From Burkholderiales bacterium PBB2 (GTDB lineage Bacteria > Pseudomonadota > Gammaproteobacteria > Burkholderiales > Burkholderiaceae_C): DNA of 64,000 nt. The position numbers and the translations under genes are program-made. Where the stretch lies: assembly GCA_002255955.1 (NCBI GenBank), contig NKIM01000023.1:23535-87534 (forward strand). The letters run 5' to 3'. Below are positions 37,661 through 46,459 of the stretch, piece by piece. Below the pieces are notes generated by a model, which worked only from the letters and a program-made list of their open reading frames with translations, did not search any database and had not been told where the DNA came from. Positions within the stretch are counted from its first letter, which is position 1; every line of letters starts with the position of its first letter.

Positions 37661-38579
37661 TCAGCTGAGCCTGGCCGACTTGCGCGCCGCGCTGGCGGGT
37701 GATGGCCTGCGCATCGCCACCGGCCCATTTCATTGCCGCCTGCAGTCCAACCTGCCTGAGATCGCATCCGAGCTGGCCCAAAGTTATGCCCACCACCGCG
37801 TGTTGGGAGCCGACGATTTCATCGACTTTCATGTCGCCGTGACGTCCAGCCGTGGCCTGCGGCGCTGGATTCGGCCGCAAGCCCTCTTCACCGTCGATGG
37901 GGTCGAGCCCTTCACCCCACTGCCGCGCGAGCAGGCGGTGGCCATGGTCGAGTGGGGTCTGAACTGGTGCATCACGGCCTACAGCAACCATGTGCTGATC
38001 CTGCATGCGGCGGCCGTGGCGCGCGACGGGCGCACCGTCATCCTGCCGGCGCCACCGGGTTCGGGCAAAAGCACCTTGTGCGCGGCCCTGGTGCAGCGCG
38101 GCTGGCGCCTGCTCTCTGATGAGTTGGCCATCATCCGCCTCGACTCGGGGGCCATGTTGGGTATGGCGCGGCCGGTCAACTTGAAGAATGCCTCGATCGG
38201 CGTGATCCAGCGCTTCGCACCGCAGGCCCGCTTCACCGCGCCGGTCCATGACACGACCAAGGGCACGGTCGCTTTGATGGCGGCACCGCAAGCCAGCGTC
38301 GAGGCGGTGGATGAGCCGGCCTGGCCAGCCTGGATGGTGCTGCCGCGCTACCGCGCCGGGGCGGCCACCCGACTCACCCCCATGCCCCGTGGCGAGGCTT
38401 TCATGAAGATCGCCGACAACGCGATGAACTATCACATCCTCGCCGCCGAAGGCTTCCGTGCCGTGGGCGATCTGGTGGACCGTTGTCAGCATTTCAGCTT
38501 CGAGTACAGCGATCTGGAAGAGGCCATGCAGGTCTTCGATCAACTGGCTGCATCTCCCGTGGCGGCCCCCGGTGTCTGA
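37650..38579 (+). CDS. HPr kinase-related protein (HprK-related kinase A)
   Basis: 309 aa from GTG 37650; GTG 37641 adds three residues. The P-loop PAPPGSGKST (133-142) with the preceding His119 (ILHAAAVARDGRTVILP) and LLSDE (154-158) follow the order of the C-terminal kinase domain of HPr kinase/phosphorylase. The N-terminal part (1-110) is not the HPr kinase N-domain. True HPr kinase acts on Ser46 of HPr; related kinases in lasso-peptide clusters phosphorylate a peptide Ser. By analogy this kinase may phosphorylate a Ser or Thr of a partner, but no HPr gene is near. Its stop overlaps the next gene's GTG candidate. Confidence 0.85.
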   Translation: MRVDQLSLADLRAALAGDGLRIATGPFHCRLQSNLPEIASELAQSYAHHRVLGADDFIDFHVAVTSSRGLRRWIRPQALFTVDGVEPFTPLPREQAVAMVEWGLNWCITAYSNHVLILHAAAVARDGRTVILPAPPGSGKSTLCAALVQRGWRLLSDELAIIRLDSGAMLGMARPVNLKNASIGVIQRFAPQARFTAPVHDTTKGTVALMAAPQASVEAVDEPAWPAWMVLPRYRAGAATRLTPMPRGEAFMKIADNAMNYHILAAEGFRAVGDLVDRCQHFSFEYSDLEEAMQVFDQLAASPVAAPGV

Positions 38580-38586
38580 GCCCGCC

Positions 38587-39684
38587 ATGAGCCTCTTGCA
38601 AGACATCCTGCGGGAGCCGCGTCGCATCGCCGGCCTGTGCTTGCGGGACTGGGATGTGCTGGTGCGCCAGGCCCGCCATGCCAATCTGCTCGGCCGCTTG
38701 TACCGGCGTCTGGAGGCGGCTGAACTGCTGCCTCAGGTGCCCGAACAGCCGTGCAATCACATGCGCTCTGCGGCGGTCATGGCCGAGCGTCAGCACATGC
38801 TGGTTCGCCACGAAACCCGTTTTCTGCGCGACACCCTGGCCGGCCTCGGCCTGCCGCTGATCCTGCTCAAAGGCGCCGCCTATGTCGTGGCTGGGCTGCC
38901 AGCGGCCCAAGGCCGTGTGTTCGCCGACATGGACATTCTGGTGCCGCGCGAGCGCATCGGCGAGGTGGAGTCGGCGCTGATCTTGACCGGCTGGATCGGC
39001 GAGAAGCTGGATGCCTACGATCAGCGCTACTACCGCGAATGGATGCATGAGCTGCCGGCCATGCAGCAAATGCACCGCGGCACGGCGCTCGATGTGCACC
39101 ACACCATCCTGCCGCCCACCGCCCGGCTCAAGCCCGATGCCCAGGCCCTGATCCGCGACAGCGTGGAGCTGGCGGGCTGGCCCGGCGTGCGCACGCTGCA
39201 GCCCACCGACATGGTGCTGCACAGTGCCTGCCACCTCTTCCACGAGGGCGAGTCCGACAACCTGCTGCGCGATCTCAGCGACCTGGATCTGCTGCTGCGC
39301 CATTTCTCGGCCGATCCGCAGTTCTGGGAGGCCTTGGTGGCTCGTGCCGCCGCCATGGATTTGCAAGGGCCGCTGCGCCTGGCCCTGCGCTATCTCGTGC
39401 AGGTGCTGGCCTGCCCGGTGCCCGAAGCGGCGCTGCGTGCCCTGCGGGCCGATCGCAGCAAGGGTCTGGCCGAGCATGCGCTGGATTTCATCTACCGCCG
39501 AACCCTGCGCCCGCAGCACGCCAGCACCCGCGATTGGGCCACGCCGCTGTGCCGCAAGGCGCTCTACATCCGCGGCCACTGGCTGCGCATGCCGCCGCAT
39601 CTGCTCTTCGTCCACCTGGCACGCAAGGCCTGGAAAGGGCCGACCACGGTGTCGGCCTCGGTGTTGCAAAAAGACCCGCGTTGA
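38587..39684 (+). CDS. Nucleotidyltransferase family protein (PF14907-like) of the HPr-rel-A group
   Basis: 365 aa from ATG 38587; GTG 38572 overlaps the kinase stop and would add five residues. Nucleotidyltransferase marks: LLKGAAYV (93-100), FADMDILV (112-119, the two acidic residues that bind metal), and a helical C-terminal half typical of NTP_transf_5 proteins, which occur in lasso-peptide and HPr-rel-A clusters. It would add a nucleotide to a hydroxyl or phosphate of an unknown substrate. The kinase and nucleotidyltransferase act perhaps in series. It ends the cassette; the following 194 nt contain a 12-bp tandem repeat. Confidence 0.82.
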   Translation: MSLLQDILREPRRIAGLCLRDWDVLVRQARHANLLGRLYRRLEAAELLPQVPEQPCNHMRSAAVMAERQHMLVRHETRFLRDTLAGLGLPLILLKGAAYVVAGLPAAQGRVFADMDILVPRERIGEVESALILTGWIGEKLDAYDQRYYREWMHELPAMQQMHRGTALDVHHTILPPTARLKPDAQALIRDSVELAGWPGVRTLQPTDMVLHSACHLFHEGESDNLLRDLSDLDLLLRHFSADPQFWEALVARAAAMDLQGPLRLALRYLVQVLACPVPEAALRALRADRSKGLAEHALDFIYRRTLRPQHASTRDWATPLCRKALYIRGHWLRMPPHLLFVHLARKAWKGPTTVSASVLQKDPR

Positions 39685-39751
39685 ACGTGAGGCCGAGTGG
39701 CCGAAGGAACGGTTAGCGGAGTGGTCGAAGGAGCTGTCGAAAAAGCGGCCG

Positions 39752-39799
39752 GCTCAGCAGCCCGCTCAGCAGCCCGCTCAGCGGCCCGCTCAGCGGCCC
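39752..39799 (+). repeat. Four-copy 12-bp tandem repeat
   Basis: GCTCAGCAGCCC twice, then GCTCAGCGGCCC twice, with no gap. It lies in the non-coding gap after the nucleotidyltransferase gene and before pssA. The repeat keeps a reading frame of three codons, so it may be decayed coding sequence or a copy-number variable tract. Confidence 0.7.
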
Positions 39800-39878
39800 A
39801 GGCACGCGAACCTCGCGTGTGCGCCCGAGTTGCCGCTGTCACAGGCCGCGCCGCCCCATGCTTTATGCTCCCGGCCCT

Positions 39879-40496
39879 ATGAATCGACCCAAACCTTTCG
39901 CCATGATCCGCGAGTTTCACCTCGCCGACTGGTTCACCCTGGCCAATGCCTTCGCCGGCATGGGCGCGCTATTCGCGGTGATGAGCTATTTGCAGACCGG
40001 TGCGGTCGTGCACATCTTTTATGCCTGCGCCCTGATTCCCATCGCCCTGGTGTTTGATGTGCTGGACGGCCGCGTGGCGCGCTGGCGCCAGCAGACCTCG
40101 GCCATGGGCCGCGAGCTGGACTCCCTGGCCGACATCATCTCCTTCGGTGTGGCTCCTGCCGCCATCGCCTATGGCTGCGGCATGCAAGGCCTGTACGACC
40201 GCGTCGTGCTGGTGTTTTTCGTCGCCTGCGGCGTCTCGCGCCTGGCGCGCTTCAACATCACGGCCGAGGCGCTGAGCGAAGGTGGTGACAAGGTCAAGTA
40301 CTTTGAAGGCACGCCCATCCCGACCTCCCTGGTGCTGGTGATGGTGCTGGCCGCCGCCGCCGCGCAAGGTGCCATCGGTGAGCAGCTGTGGCTGGGTCGT
40401 CTGGAATTGGGCGGCTTCTACCTGCACCCGCTGGTGTTGATCTATGCCGTGTCGGGCTCGCTGATGGTGAGCCGCATCCGCATTCCCAAGCTCTGA
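39879..40496 (+). CDS. pssA: CDP-diacylglycerol-serine O-phosphatidyltransferase
   Basis: 205 aa. The CDP-alcohol phosphotransferase signature is complete: Asp63-Gly64, Ala67-Arg68, Gly77, Asp81 and Asp85 (DG..AR........G...D...D). Several membrane helices surround it. The enzyme makes phosphatidylserine, the precursor of phosphatidylethanolamine, at the inner membrane. The length fits the short type II PssA of many proteobacteria. A TATGCT hexamer at 39864-39869 may be a -10 box, giving a very short leader. A phosphatidylcholine or other CDP-alcohol transferase is the alternative. Confidence 0.88.
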   Translation: MNRPKPFAMIREFHLADWFTLANAFAGMGALFAVMSYLQTGAVVHIFYACALIPIALVFDVLDGRVARWRQQTSAMGRELDSLADIISFGVAPAAIAYGCGMQGLYDRVVLVFFVACGVSRLARFNITAEALSEGGDKVKYFEGTPIPTSLVLVMVLAAAAAQGAIGEQLWLGRLELGGFYLHPLVLIYAVSGSLMVSRIRIPKL

Positions 40497-40513
40497 ACGA
40501 GCGCGCGGGTCCT

Positions 40514-41488
40514 TCAGGCCACACTGGGTTGTGGCTTGATGCGCAGCGCGAGAATCACGCCGGCGATCAAGAGGGCGATGCCGCCCGCCGTCCAGCCTGA
40601 GGGCCAGCGCCCGGCCAGGGCAAAGGCGTAAGCCAGCGCGGCCAGGGTTTCGAAGACGATCAGCTGCCCGACCAGGCTGGTTGGCAGGCGCTGGCTGGCC
40701 TCGTTCCAGCACAGGGTGCCGATCCACGATGAGAACAGGCCGATGGCCGCCATCAAGCCCAGATAGGCCGCGGGACGCGGCCCCAGTGGTAGCTCAAAGC
40801 CGGCCGGCAGCAGGCCCCAAGCATCGAGCGGCAACGTCATCAGCACGGCAAAGCACAGCAAGGCCATGGGCAGGGTGACCAGGCCCTGGGCGGTGGCCCA
40901 GACGCGCGGGCTGCGCTCCTGGTGGGCGCGTAGCCAGTCGGCATTGCGGATCGGGTACCAGGTCCAGCAGGCCACGGCCACCACGGCCAGCAGCGCGCCC
41001 TGGCCGTAGGCTTTCAAGGCCTCGGGGCCGGCATCGAGCCGTGCGGTCAGGCGCTGCAACTCGGCATGGTTGACGCAGGCAATACCCGCAGCGATCAGGG
41101 CCAGGGCCGGGCTCAGCTGCAACCAGGGCAGGCGGCCATCACGCCGGTGATCGCGCAGATTGGAGCTGATGGCGATCACCACCGGCAGTGTGCCGATGAT
41201 GACCGTGGGCAGGGCCGCGCCCGCGCGCTGGATGGCGCCGGCCAGGCAGAGGTAGTACAGAAAATTGCCGATGGCGCTGAGCTTGCAGGCTTCCAGCCAG
41301 TCGCTGCGGGCAAGGCCTTGCAGGCTGCGCCGGTCGGCCAGGGCCAGGGGCAGGGCGATCAGGCCGAAGGCCAGGTAGCGGCCGGCCACCAGCAGGGCGG
41401 GCGGGTAGTCCGCCATCAGCAGGGGCGCTACAAACACCAGGCCCCACATCAGGCCGGCGCCCAGGGCAAACATCAAACCTGTCCACAT
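40514..41488 (-). CDS. EamA/DMT-family transporter
   Basis: 324 aa from ATG 41488; GTG 41512 adds eight residues. About ten membrane helices arranged as two EamA repeats, with typical openings GLMWGLVFVAPLLMADYPPALLVAGRYLAFG. Members export amino acids or other small metabolites; the substrate is unknown. It lies downstream of the glcDEF terminator, so it probably has its own promoter. Confidence 0.85.
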   Translation of the reverse strand: MWTGLMFALGAGLMWGLVFVAPLLMADYPPALLVAGRYLAFGLIALPLALADRRSLQGLARSDWLEACKLSAIGNFLYYLCLAGAIQRAGAALPTVIIGTLPVVIAISSNLRDHRRDGRLPWLQLSPALALIAAGIACVNHAELQRLTARLDAGPEALKAYGQGALLAVVAVACWTWYPIRNADWLRAHQERSPRVWATAQGLVTLPMALLCFAVLMTLPLDAWGLLPAGFELPLGPRPAAYLGLMAAIGLFSSWIGTLCWNEASQRLPTSLVGQLIVFETLAALAYAFALAGRWPSGWTAGGIALLIAGVILALRIKPQPSVA

Positions 41489-41530
41489 AGCGGCTCGGCT
41501 GTGCCGCTGCACTCAGGCCGCGGCTGGAAA

Positions 41531-41566
41531 AAGAAAAGACCGGGGTCCCCCTGGGACACCCGGTCT
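41531..41566 (-). terminator. Intrinsic terminator of the glcDEF unit
   Basis: Read on the minus strand: AGACCGGG pairs with CCCGGTCT, extended by GTCCC with GGGAC, loop of three bases, a one-base bulge, then TTTTCTTTTT. It is about 220 nt downstream of the glcF stop. A strong stem with a good T-run makes this a confident factor-independent terminator. Confidence 0.82.
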
Positions 41567-41785
41567 GTTCGACATGGCTGGCTGGCTCGGCAGAAATTCT
41601 TGGAGCGCTCTGTCAAGGTGCTTGGCTGCACTCGCTTGTGGCCGGGCTGGCTGGCTGGGAGCTCGGATCGTACAGTGGCTCCACCCTCCTGCATTGAGCG
41701 GTCCATTGTGGAAACACCGGTTCGAAACTGGTGTCGGTGTTTGCCCGTGTTTGCGCGCTATGCGCACGCGCGGCTGTTGCTGGCT

Positions 41786-43042
41786 TCAAGTCAAGGCCTG
41801 ATCCAGGACTTCCACCCAATGCTGCACCGGCGTGGCCGTGCCGCTTTGCAGATGCTGGATGCAGCCGATATTGGCCGAGACGATGGTGTCGGCATGCACC
41901 GGCGCCAGGGCTTGCAGCTTCTGGTCGCGCAGCTGTTTGGACAGTGCGGGCTGCAGCACCGAGTAGGTGCCGGCGGACCCGCAGCAGAGGTGGCTGTCGC
42001 TGGGCGCCAGCTGCAGATCAAAACCCAGCTCGCGCAGGCCGGCCTCGACCCCGCCGCGCAGCTGCTGGCCGTGTTGCAAGGTGCAGGGCGGGTGGTAGGC
42101 CAGCTTGGCGCGGGTGGCGCCGCCGCTGGCTTTCTTGAGCCGTGGCTTGAGCAGGGGCAGCAGTTCGGGCAGCAGCTCGCTCAGATCGCGGCACAGGGCG
42201 CTGACGCGGGCCGCCTTGTCGGCATAGGCCGGGTCATGCGCCAGGGCGCGGCCGTAGTCCTTGACCGTGACGCCGCAGCCGGAGGCATTCATCACCAAGG
42301 CCTCGATGCGGCCGGCTTCGGTCAGGCCGTCGACCAGGGGCCACCAGGCGTCGATATTGCGGCGCATATCGTCCAGGCCGCCGGCATGGTCACCGAGATG
42401 GCTGCGGATGGCGCCGCAGCAGCCGGCGCTGTCGGCCACCAGGGTCTGGATGCCGGCGGCGTCCAGCACCCGCGCGGTGGCGCTGTTGATATTCGGCGCC
42501 ATGGCCGGCTGCACGCAGCCCAGCAGCAGGGCCATCTTGCGTGGGTGGCTGCGCGTGGGCCAGTCGTGGGCGCCCGCCGGGGCCGGGGCCGGCACCTTGT
42601 CCTTCAGCACGGCCGGCAGCAGGGGCCGCAGGGCCTGCCCCAGCTTCATGGCCGGGCCAAAGACGGGCGAGGTCAGGCCTTCCTTCAGCAGCCAGCGCAC
42701 GGCCTGCTCGCCGCGGGGGCGTGGCACCTTGGCCTCGACGATGCCGCGGCCGATCTCCAGCAGCTGGCCGTAGGGCACGCCCGAGGGGCAGGTGCTCTCG
42801 CAGTTGCGGCAGGTCAGGCAGCGGTCCAGGTGCAGCTGGGTCGAGGCGGTGGCCGGGCTGCCTTCCAGCACCTGCTTGATCAGGTAGATGCGGCCACGCG
42901 GGCCATCGAGCTCGTCGCCGAGTAGCTGGTAGGTCGGGCAGGTGGCGGTGCAGAAGCCGCAGTGCACGCAGCGGCTCAGGATGTCGACGGCAGCCTGGCC
43001 TTCGGGCGTGCCTTGGAACTCGGCGGCAAGTTGGGTTTGCAT
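41786..43042 (-). CDS. glcF: Glycolate oxidase iron-sulfur subunit
   Basis: 418 aa. Two [4Fe-4S] motifs, CVHCGFCTATCP (about 20-33) and CLTCRNCESTCP (about 70-85), then two CCG domains with the paired cysteine motifs typical of GlcF/DldF-type subunits (DSAGCCGAIRSH, HLCCGSAG). It passes electrons from the GlcD flavin to the quinone pool. Together with GlcD and GlcE it oxidises glycolate to glyoxylate, feeding the glyoxylate pathway. Gene order is glcD-glcE-glcF with spacings of 3 and 16 nt. Confidence 0.93.
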   Translation of the reverse strand: MQTQLAAEFQGTPEGQAAVDILSRCVHCGFCTATCPTYQLLGDELDGPRGRIYLIKQVLEGSPATASTQLHLDRCLTCRNCESTCPSGVPYGQLLEIGRGIVEAKVPRPRGEQAVRWLLKEGLTSPVFGPAMKLGQALRPLLPAVLKDKVPAPAPAGAHDWPTRSHPRKMALLLGCVQPAMAPNINSATARVLDAAGIQTLVADSAGCCGAIRSHLGDHAGGLDDMRRNIDAWWPLVDGLTEAGRIEALVMNASGCGVTVKDYGRALAHDPAYADKAARVSALCRDLSELLPELLPLLKPRLKKASGGATRAKLAYHPPCTLQHGQQLRGGVEAGLRELGFDLQLAPSDSHLCCGSAGTYSVLQPALSKQLRDQKLQALAPVHADTIVSANIGCIQHLQSGTATPVQHWVEVLDQALT

Positions 43043-43058
43043 GCGGGCTGCGCTTCGC

Positions 43059-44144
43059 TCAAAGCTCGGGGTAGAGGCGGCCGGGGTTGAACACGCCGGC
43101 CGGATCGAAAGATTTCTTGAGTTCGCGGTGGATGCGCATCAAGGCCGGTGCTGCGGCTGCAAACACCTGCTGGCGCTGCTCGTCACGGCACAGGAACAAG
43201 GTGGCGTGGCCACCCAGCGAGGCTGCGGCCTCGCGCATCTGCGCCGCCGGCAAGGGCGTGGTCACCCAGCGCTGGCCGCCGCCCCATTCGATCAGCTGTT
43301 CGCCGGGCAGCTCCAGCGCCGGCGCCGTCTGCGGCAGGCTCAGGCGCCAGAGCGCGGCACCGCCGGCCACGGCGCGCGCTGCACCGGTGAAGAATTCGTC
43401 GCTGTGGTCGCGCAAGCCGTCCCAAAAGGGCTGGGCCAGGTGCTCGGGGATCTCGTCGCCGCCCAAGCTTTGCTGCGCAGCGCGCACGGCGGCTTCGGCG
43501 CCGGCCAGGCGCAGCAGCAGGGCGCCGTCCCACCAGGCACTGGCCTGGATGGGCAGGGGCTTGCCGCCCCAGCGGTTGAGCTGGTTGAGGGCCTGGGCCT
43601 GTCCCAGTTCGAAACGCAGGGTGGCGCGCGCCATCGGCTGGGGCATGACCTTGAGCGAGACTTCGAGGATCAGGCCCAGCACGCCCAGCGAACCGGCGAT
43701 CAGGCGCGACACGTCGTAGCCGGCCACGTTCTTCATCACCGTGCCGCCGAAGTTCAGCAGCTCGGCCCGCCCGTTGAGCAGGCTCAGGCCCAGCACATGC
43801 TCGCGCAGCGCGCCCTGGCTGGCCCGTGATGGGCCGCTCAAGCCGGCCGCCACCATGCCGCCCACGGTGCCGCGGCCTTGAAAGCGAGGCGGCTCGAAGG
43901 CCAGATGCTGGCCCTGGCGGGTCAGCGCGGTCTCCAACTCGGTGATGGGCGTGCCGGCCTTGGCCGTGATGACCAGCTCGCTGGGCTCATAGCTGCTGAT
44001 GCCGGCAAAGCCGCTGACATCGAGCGGCGCGTCGCCGCGCGGGCGCTCACCGTAAAAATCCTTGCTGCCCTGGCCGCGGATCTGCAGGCTGCGGCCCTGT
44101 GCGGCGGCTTCACGAATCTGGTCTTGAAACAAGGCCACGCTCAT
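43059..44144 (-). CDS. glcE: Glycolate oxidase FAD-binding subunit
   Basis: 361 aa. FAD-binding PCMH-type domain without the full substrate domain, as in GlcE; VTAKAGTPITELETALTRQGQHL and GRGTVGGMVAAGLSGPSR are its typical openings. It forms a heteromer with GlcD and GlcF. Starts 3 nt after the glcD stop, so translation is coupled. Confidence 0.92.
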   Translation of the reverse strand: MSVALFQDQIREAAAQGRSLQIRGQGSKDFYGERPRGDAPLDVSGFAGISSYEPSELVITAKAGTPITELETALTRQGQHLAFEPPRFQGRGTVGGMVAAGLSGPSRASQGALREHVLGLSLLNGRAELLNFGGTVMKNVAGYDVSRLIAGSLGVLGLILEVSLKVMPQPMARATLRFELGQAQALNQLNRWGGKPLPIQASAWWDGALLLRLAGAEAAVRAAQQSLGGDEIPEHLAQPFWDGLRDHSDEFFTGAARAVAGGAALWRLSLPQTAPALELPGEQLIEWGGGQRWVTTPLPAAQMREAAASLGGHATLFLCRDEQRQQVFAAAAPALMRIHRELKKSFDPAGVFNPGRLYPEL

Positions 44145-44147
44145 CGC

Positions 44148-45638
44148 TCAGAACCTCTCCAGCTCGGGGTGGGCCAGCAGGCCGCGGTGCACATGCATGC
44201 GGCCGTACTCGGCGCAGCGTTGCAGGGTGGGGATGACCTTGCCCGGGTTGAGCAGGCTGTGGGGGTCGAAGGCGCGCTTGAGCGCGAACATCTGCTCGCG
44301 CTCCTCGGGTGAGAACTGCACGCACATGGAGTTGAGCTTTTCCACGCCCACGCCGTGCTCGCCGGTGACCGTGCCGCCCAGGGCCACGCTGGTCTCCAGG
44401 ATCTCGGCGCCAAATTCCTCGCAGCGGCGCAGCTGGTCGGGGTCACGCGCGTCGAACAGGATCAAGGGGTGAAGATTTCCGTCGCCGGCATGGAAAACAT
44501 TGGCGCAGCGCAGCTGGTACTTCTTCTCCATCTCGGCAATCGCCAGCAGGATGGCGGCCAGGTTTTTGCGCGGGATGGTGGAGTCCATGCACATGTAATC
44601 GGGGCTGATGCGGCCCGAGGCCGGGAAGGCGTTCTTGCGCCCGCTCCAAAACCGCAAACGCTGGGCCTCATCGGCACTGACCTGGCACTGCGTCGCCCCA
44701 TGGGCCAGCAGCACGGCCTGCATGCGCTCGATTTCCTCGGCCACCTCTTCGGGCGTGCCGTCGCTCTCGCACAGCAAGATGGCCTCGGCGTCGAGGTCGT
44801 AGCCGGCATGGACGAAATCCTCCACCGCCGCCGTCATGGGCTTGTCCATCATCTCCAGCCCGGCCGGGATGATGCCGGCGGCGATGATGGCCGCCACCGC
44901 CGCGCCCGCCTGGCGCACATCGGCGAAGCTGGCCATGATGCAGCGCGCCAGCTGCGGTTTGGGGATCAGCTTGACCGTCACCTCGGTGATCACGGCCAGC
45001 ATGCCCTCGCTGCCCAGCACCAGGCTGAGCAGGTCCAGGCCCGGCGCGTCCAGCGCTTCGGAGCCAAACTCCACCGCCTCGCCCGCCATGGTGAAGCCCC
45101 GCACGCGCAGCACGTTATGCAGAGTCAGGCCGTATTTGAGGCAGTGCACGCCGCCAGAGTTCTCGGCCACATTGCCGCCAATCGTGCAGGCGATCTGGCT
45201 GCTCGGATCGGGGGCGTAGTACAGGCCGTGGACCGCCGCGGCTTCCGAAATGGCGAGATTGCGCACCCCGCACTGCACCCGTGCCGTGCGCGAGATCGGG
45301 TTGATCTCGAGAATCTTCTTGAACTTGGCCAGGGCCAGGGTCAAGCCGTGCGCATGGGGCATGGCGCCGCCGGACAGGCCGGTGCCGGCGCCACGCGCCA
45401 CCACGGGCACCTGCAGCTGCTGGCAGATGCGCAGCACGGCGCCGACCTGCGCTTCGGTTTCCGGCAGGGCCACGGCCAGCGGGCGCTGGCGGTAGGCCGA
45501 CAGGCCGTCGCACTCGTAGGGTGTGGTGTCTTCGTCGGTCCAGAGCAGTGCATGGGCCGGCAGCTCGGCCGACAAGGCCTGGATCAGGCGCTGTTGTGCC
45601 TGGCTGCGTGGGCCGGTCGTGGGTGCGAGCGCGCTCAT
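44148..45638 (-). CDS. glcD: Glycolate oxidase catalytic subunit
   Basis: 496 aa. FAD-binding PCMH domain with VPVVARGAGTGLSGGAMP and GGNVAENSGGVHCLKYG, then the FAD-oxidase C-terminal domain with VFHAGDGNLHPLILFD and VTGEHGVGVEKLN, both conserved in GlcD. It oxidises glycolate (and related 2-hydroxy acids) to glyoxylate. PhaM's stop is 9 nt upstream, so the glc genes are probably cotranscribed with phaM. Confidence 0.94.
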   Translation of the reverse strand: MSALAPTTGPRSQAQQRLIQALSAELPAHALLWTDEDTTPYECDGLSAYRQRPLAVALPETEAQVGAVLRICQQLQVPVVARGAGTGLSGGAMPHAHGLTLALAKFKKILEINPISRTARVQCGVRNLAISEAAAVHGLYYAPDPSSQIACTIGGNVAENSGGVHCLKYGLTLHNVLRVRGFTMAGEAVEFGSEALDAPGLDLLSLVLGSEGMLAVITEVTVKLIPKPQLARCIMASFADVRQAGAAVAAIIAAGIIPAGLEMMDKPMTAAVEDFVHAGYDLDAEAILLCESDGTPEEVAEEIERMQAVLLAHGATQCQVSADEAQRLRFWSGRKNAFPASGRISPDYMCMDSTIPRKNLAAILLAIAEMEKKYQLRCANVFHAGDGNLHPLILFDARDPDQLRRCEEFGAEILETSVALGGTVTGEHGVGVEKLNSMCVQFSPEEREQMFALKRAFDPHSLLNPGKVIPTLQRCAEYGRMHVHRGLLAHPELERF

Positions 45639-45647
45639 CGGCCGGGG

Positions 45648-46412
45648 TCAGGCCTTGCGCTTGCGGGCGGCCGGGGCCTTGACCGTGGTCTTGGCCGCGG
45701 CTTTGCTCGGCGCGCGGCTGGCGCTGGCTTTGGGCGTCAGGCTTTTGGCCACCAGGTCGACCGCGCTGCCGGCCATGGCGCCGGGCACGGTGGCGGCCTT
45801 GCGCAGGGTTTCACCGGCCGCGTCGAAGGATTGCTTGACGATGCTGCCGGCCAGGTTCTTGGCCGCGTCGGTGGCGCTTTCCTTCATGGCATTGGCGGCC
45901 AGCTGGGTGAACTGCTGGCTGAGGGCGCCCCACCACTGCATGGGATCGACCACGGGCATGGCGGCTGCGGCCGGAGCCGCGGGCGCTGGCTTGGCCTTGC
46001 TGGCCGGCGGTGCCGGGGCCGGGGCGCTGGCCTTGGGGCTGGCGGCCTGGGCGGCGGCCAGCATCTCGGGCGGCACGCCGGGCCAGCTGCCCAGTCCGGC
46101 ATTGGCGTCGGGCGGGGTGACCTTGAGCGCCTCGCTGAGCTGGGCCAGGGGTACGTTCATGGACTTCAAGGTGGACAGCGTCATGCGCTGCACCTCGAGC
46201 GCCTGGATGGTGGCGCCCAGCATGCGGGCGTTCTGCTCCAACCAGAACTGCACGGTGCGCAGCTCTTCGATGCGTTTGCCCAGTTCCTCGGGGTTGAGCG
46301 TCGGGGCCACCCACTGGCCAATGCCGGGCAGGGCGGCGCCGGCGTTCTTGACCAGGCCTTGCAGGAAATCGAAACCCGGGACAAATTTGCTGAAGCTGTT
46401 GTTGTCGGCCAT
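45648..46412 (-). CDS. phaM: PhaM-type polyhydroxyalkanoate granule regulatory protein
   Basis: 254 aa from ATG 46412, with AAGGAG at 5 nt. The N-terminal part (FVPGFDFLQGLV ... EELGKRIEELRTVQFWLEQNARMLGATIQALEVQRMTL) matches PhaM, which binds PHB synthase and granules. The C-terminus is Ala/Lys-rich (SKAAAKTTVKAPAARKRKA), a DNA-binding tail that joins granules to the nucleoid. It acts in polyhydroxybutyrate storage. The link with glycolate genes downstream may be only positional. Confidence 0.88.
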   Translation of the reverse strand: MADNNSFSKFVPGFDFLQGLVKNAGAALPGIGQWVAPTLNPEELGKRIEELRTVQFWLEQNARMLGATIQALEVQRMTLSTLKSMNVPLAQLSEALKVTPPDANAGLGSWPGVPPEMLAAAQAASPKASAPAPAPPASKAKPAPAAPAAAAMPVVDPMQWWGALSQQFTQLAANAMKESATDAAKNLAGSIVKQSFDAAGETLRKAATVPGAMAGSAVDLVAKSLTPKASASRAPSKAAAKTTVKAPAARKRKA

Positions 46413-46459
46413 GAGTTCTCCTTGGGTGGGGCAGCTGGGTGGCATGGTACGACGCGGAG

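Noticed and set aside
39752..39799. CRISPR array
   Set aside because: Unit is only 12 bp, directly abutting, without spacers, and no cas gene is present.
39697..39882. Small ORF with Ala-Ala-Arg-Ser repeats over the 12-bp tandem repeat
   Set aside because: The repeated residues come only from the DNA repeat; no ribosome-binding site or conserved character.
41473..41706. Small minus-strand ORF between glcF and the transporter gene
   Set aside because: It spans the intrinsic terminator and has no coding character.
41716..41732. tRNA T-arm-like sequence (stem ACCGG/CTGGT, loop TTCGAAA)
   Set aside because: No matching acceptor stem, D-arm or anticodon arm is found upstream at the right distance, and no CCA end follows.
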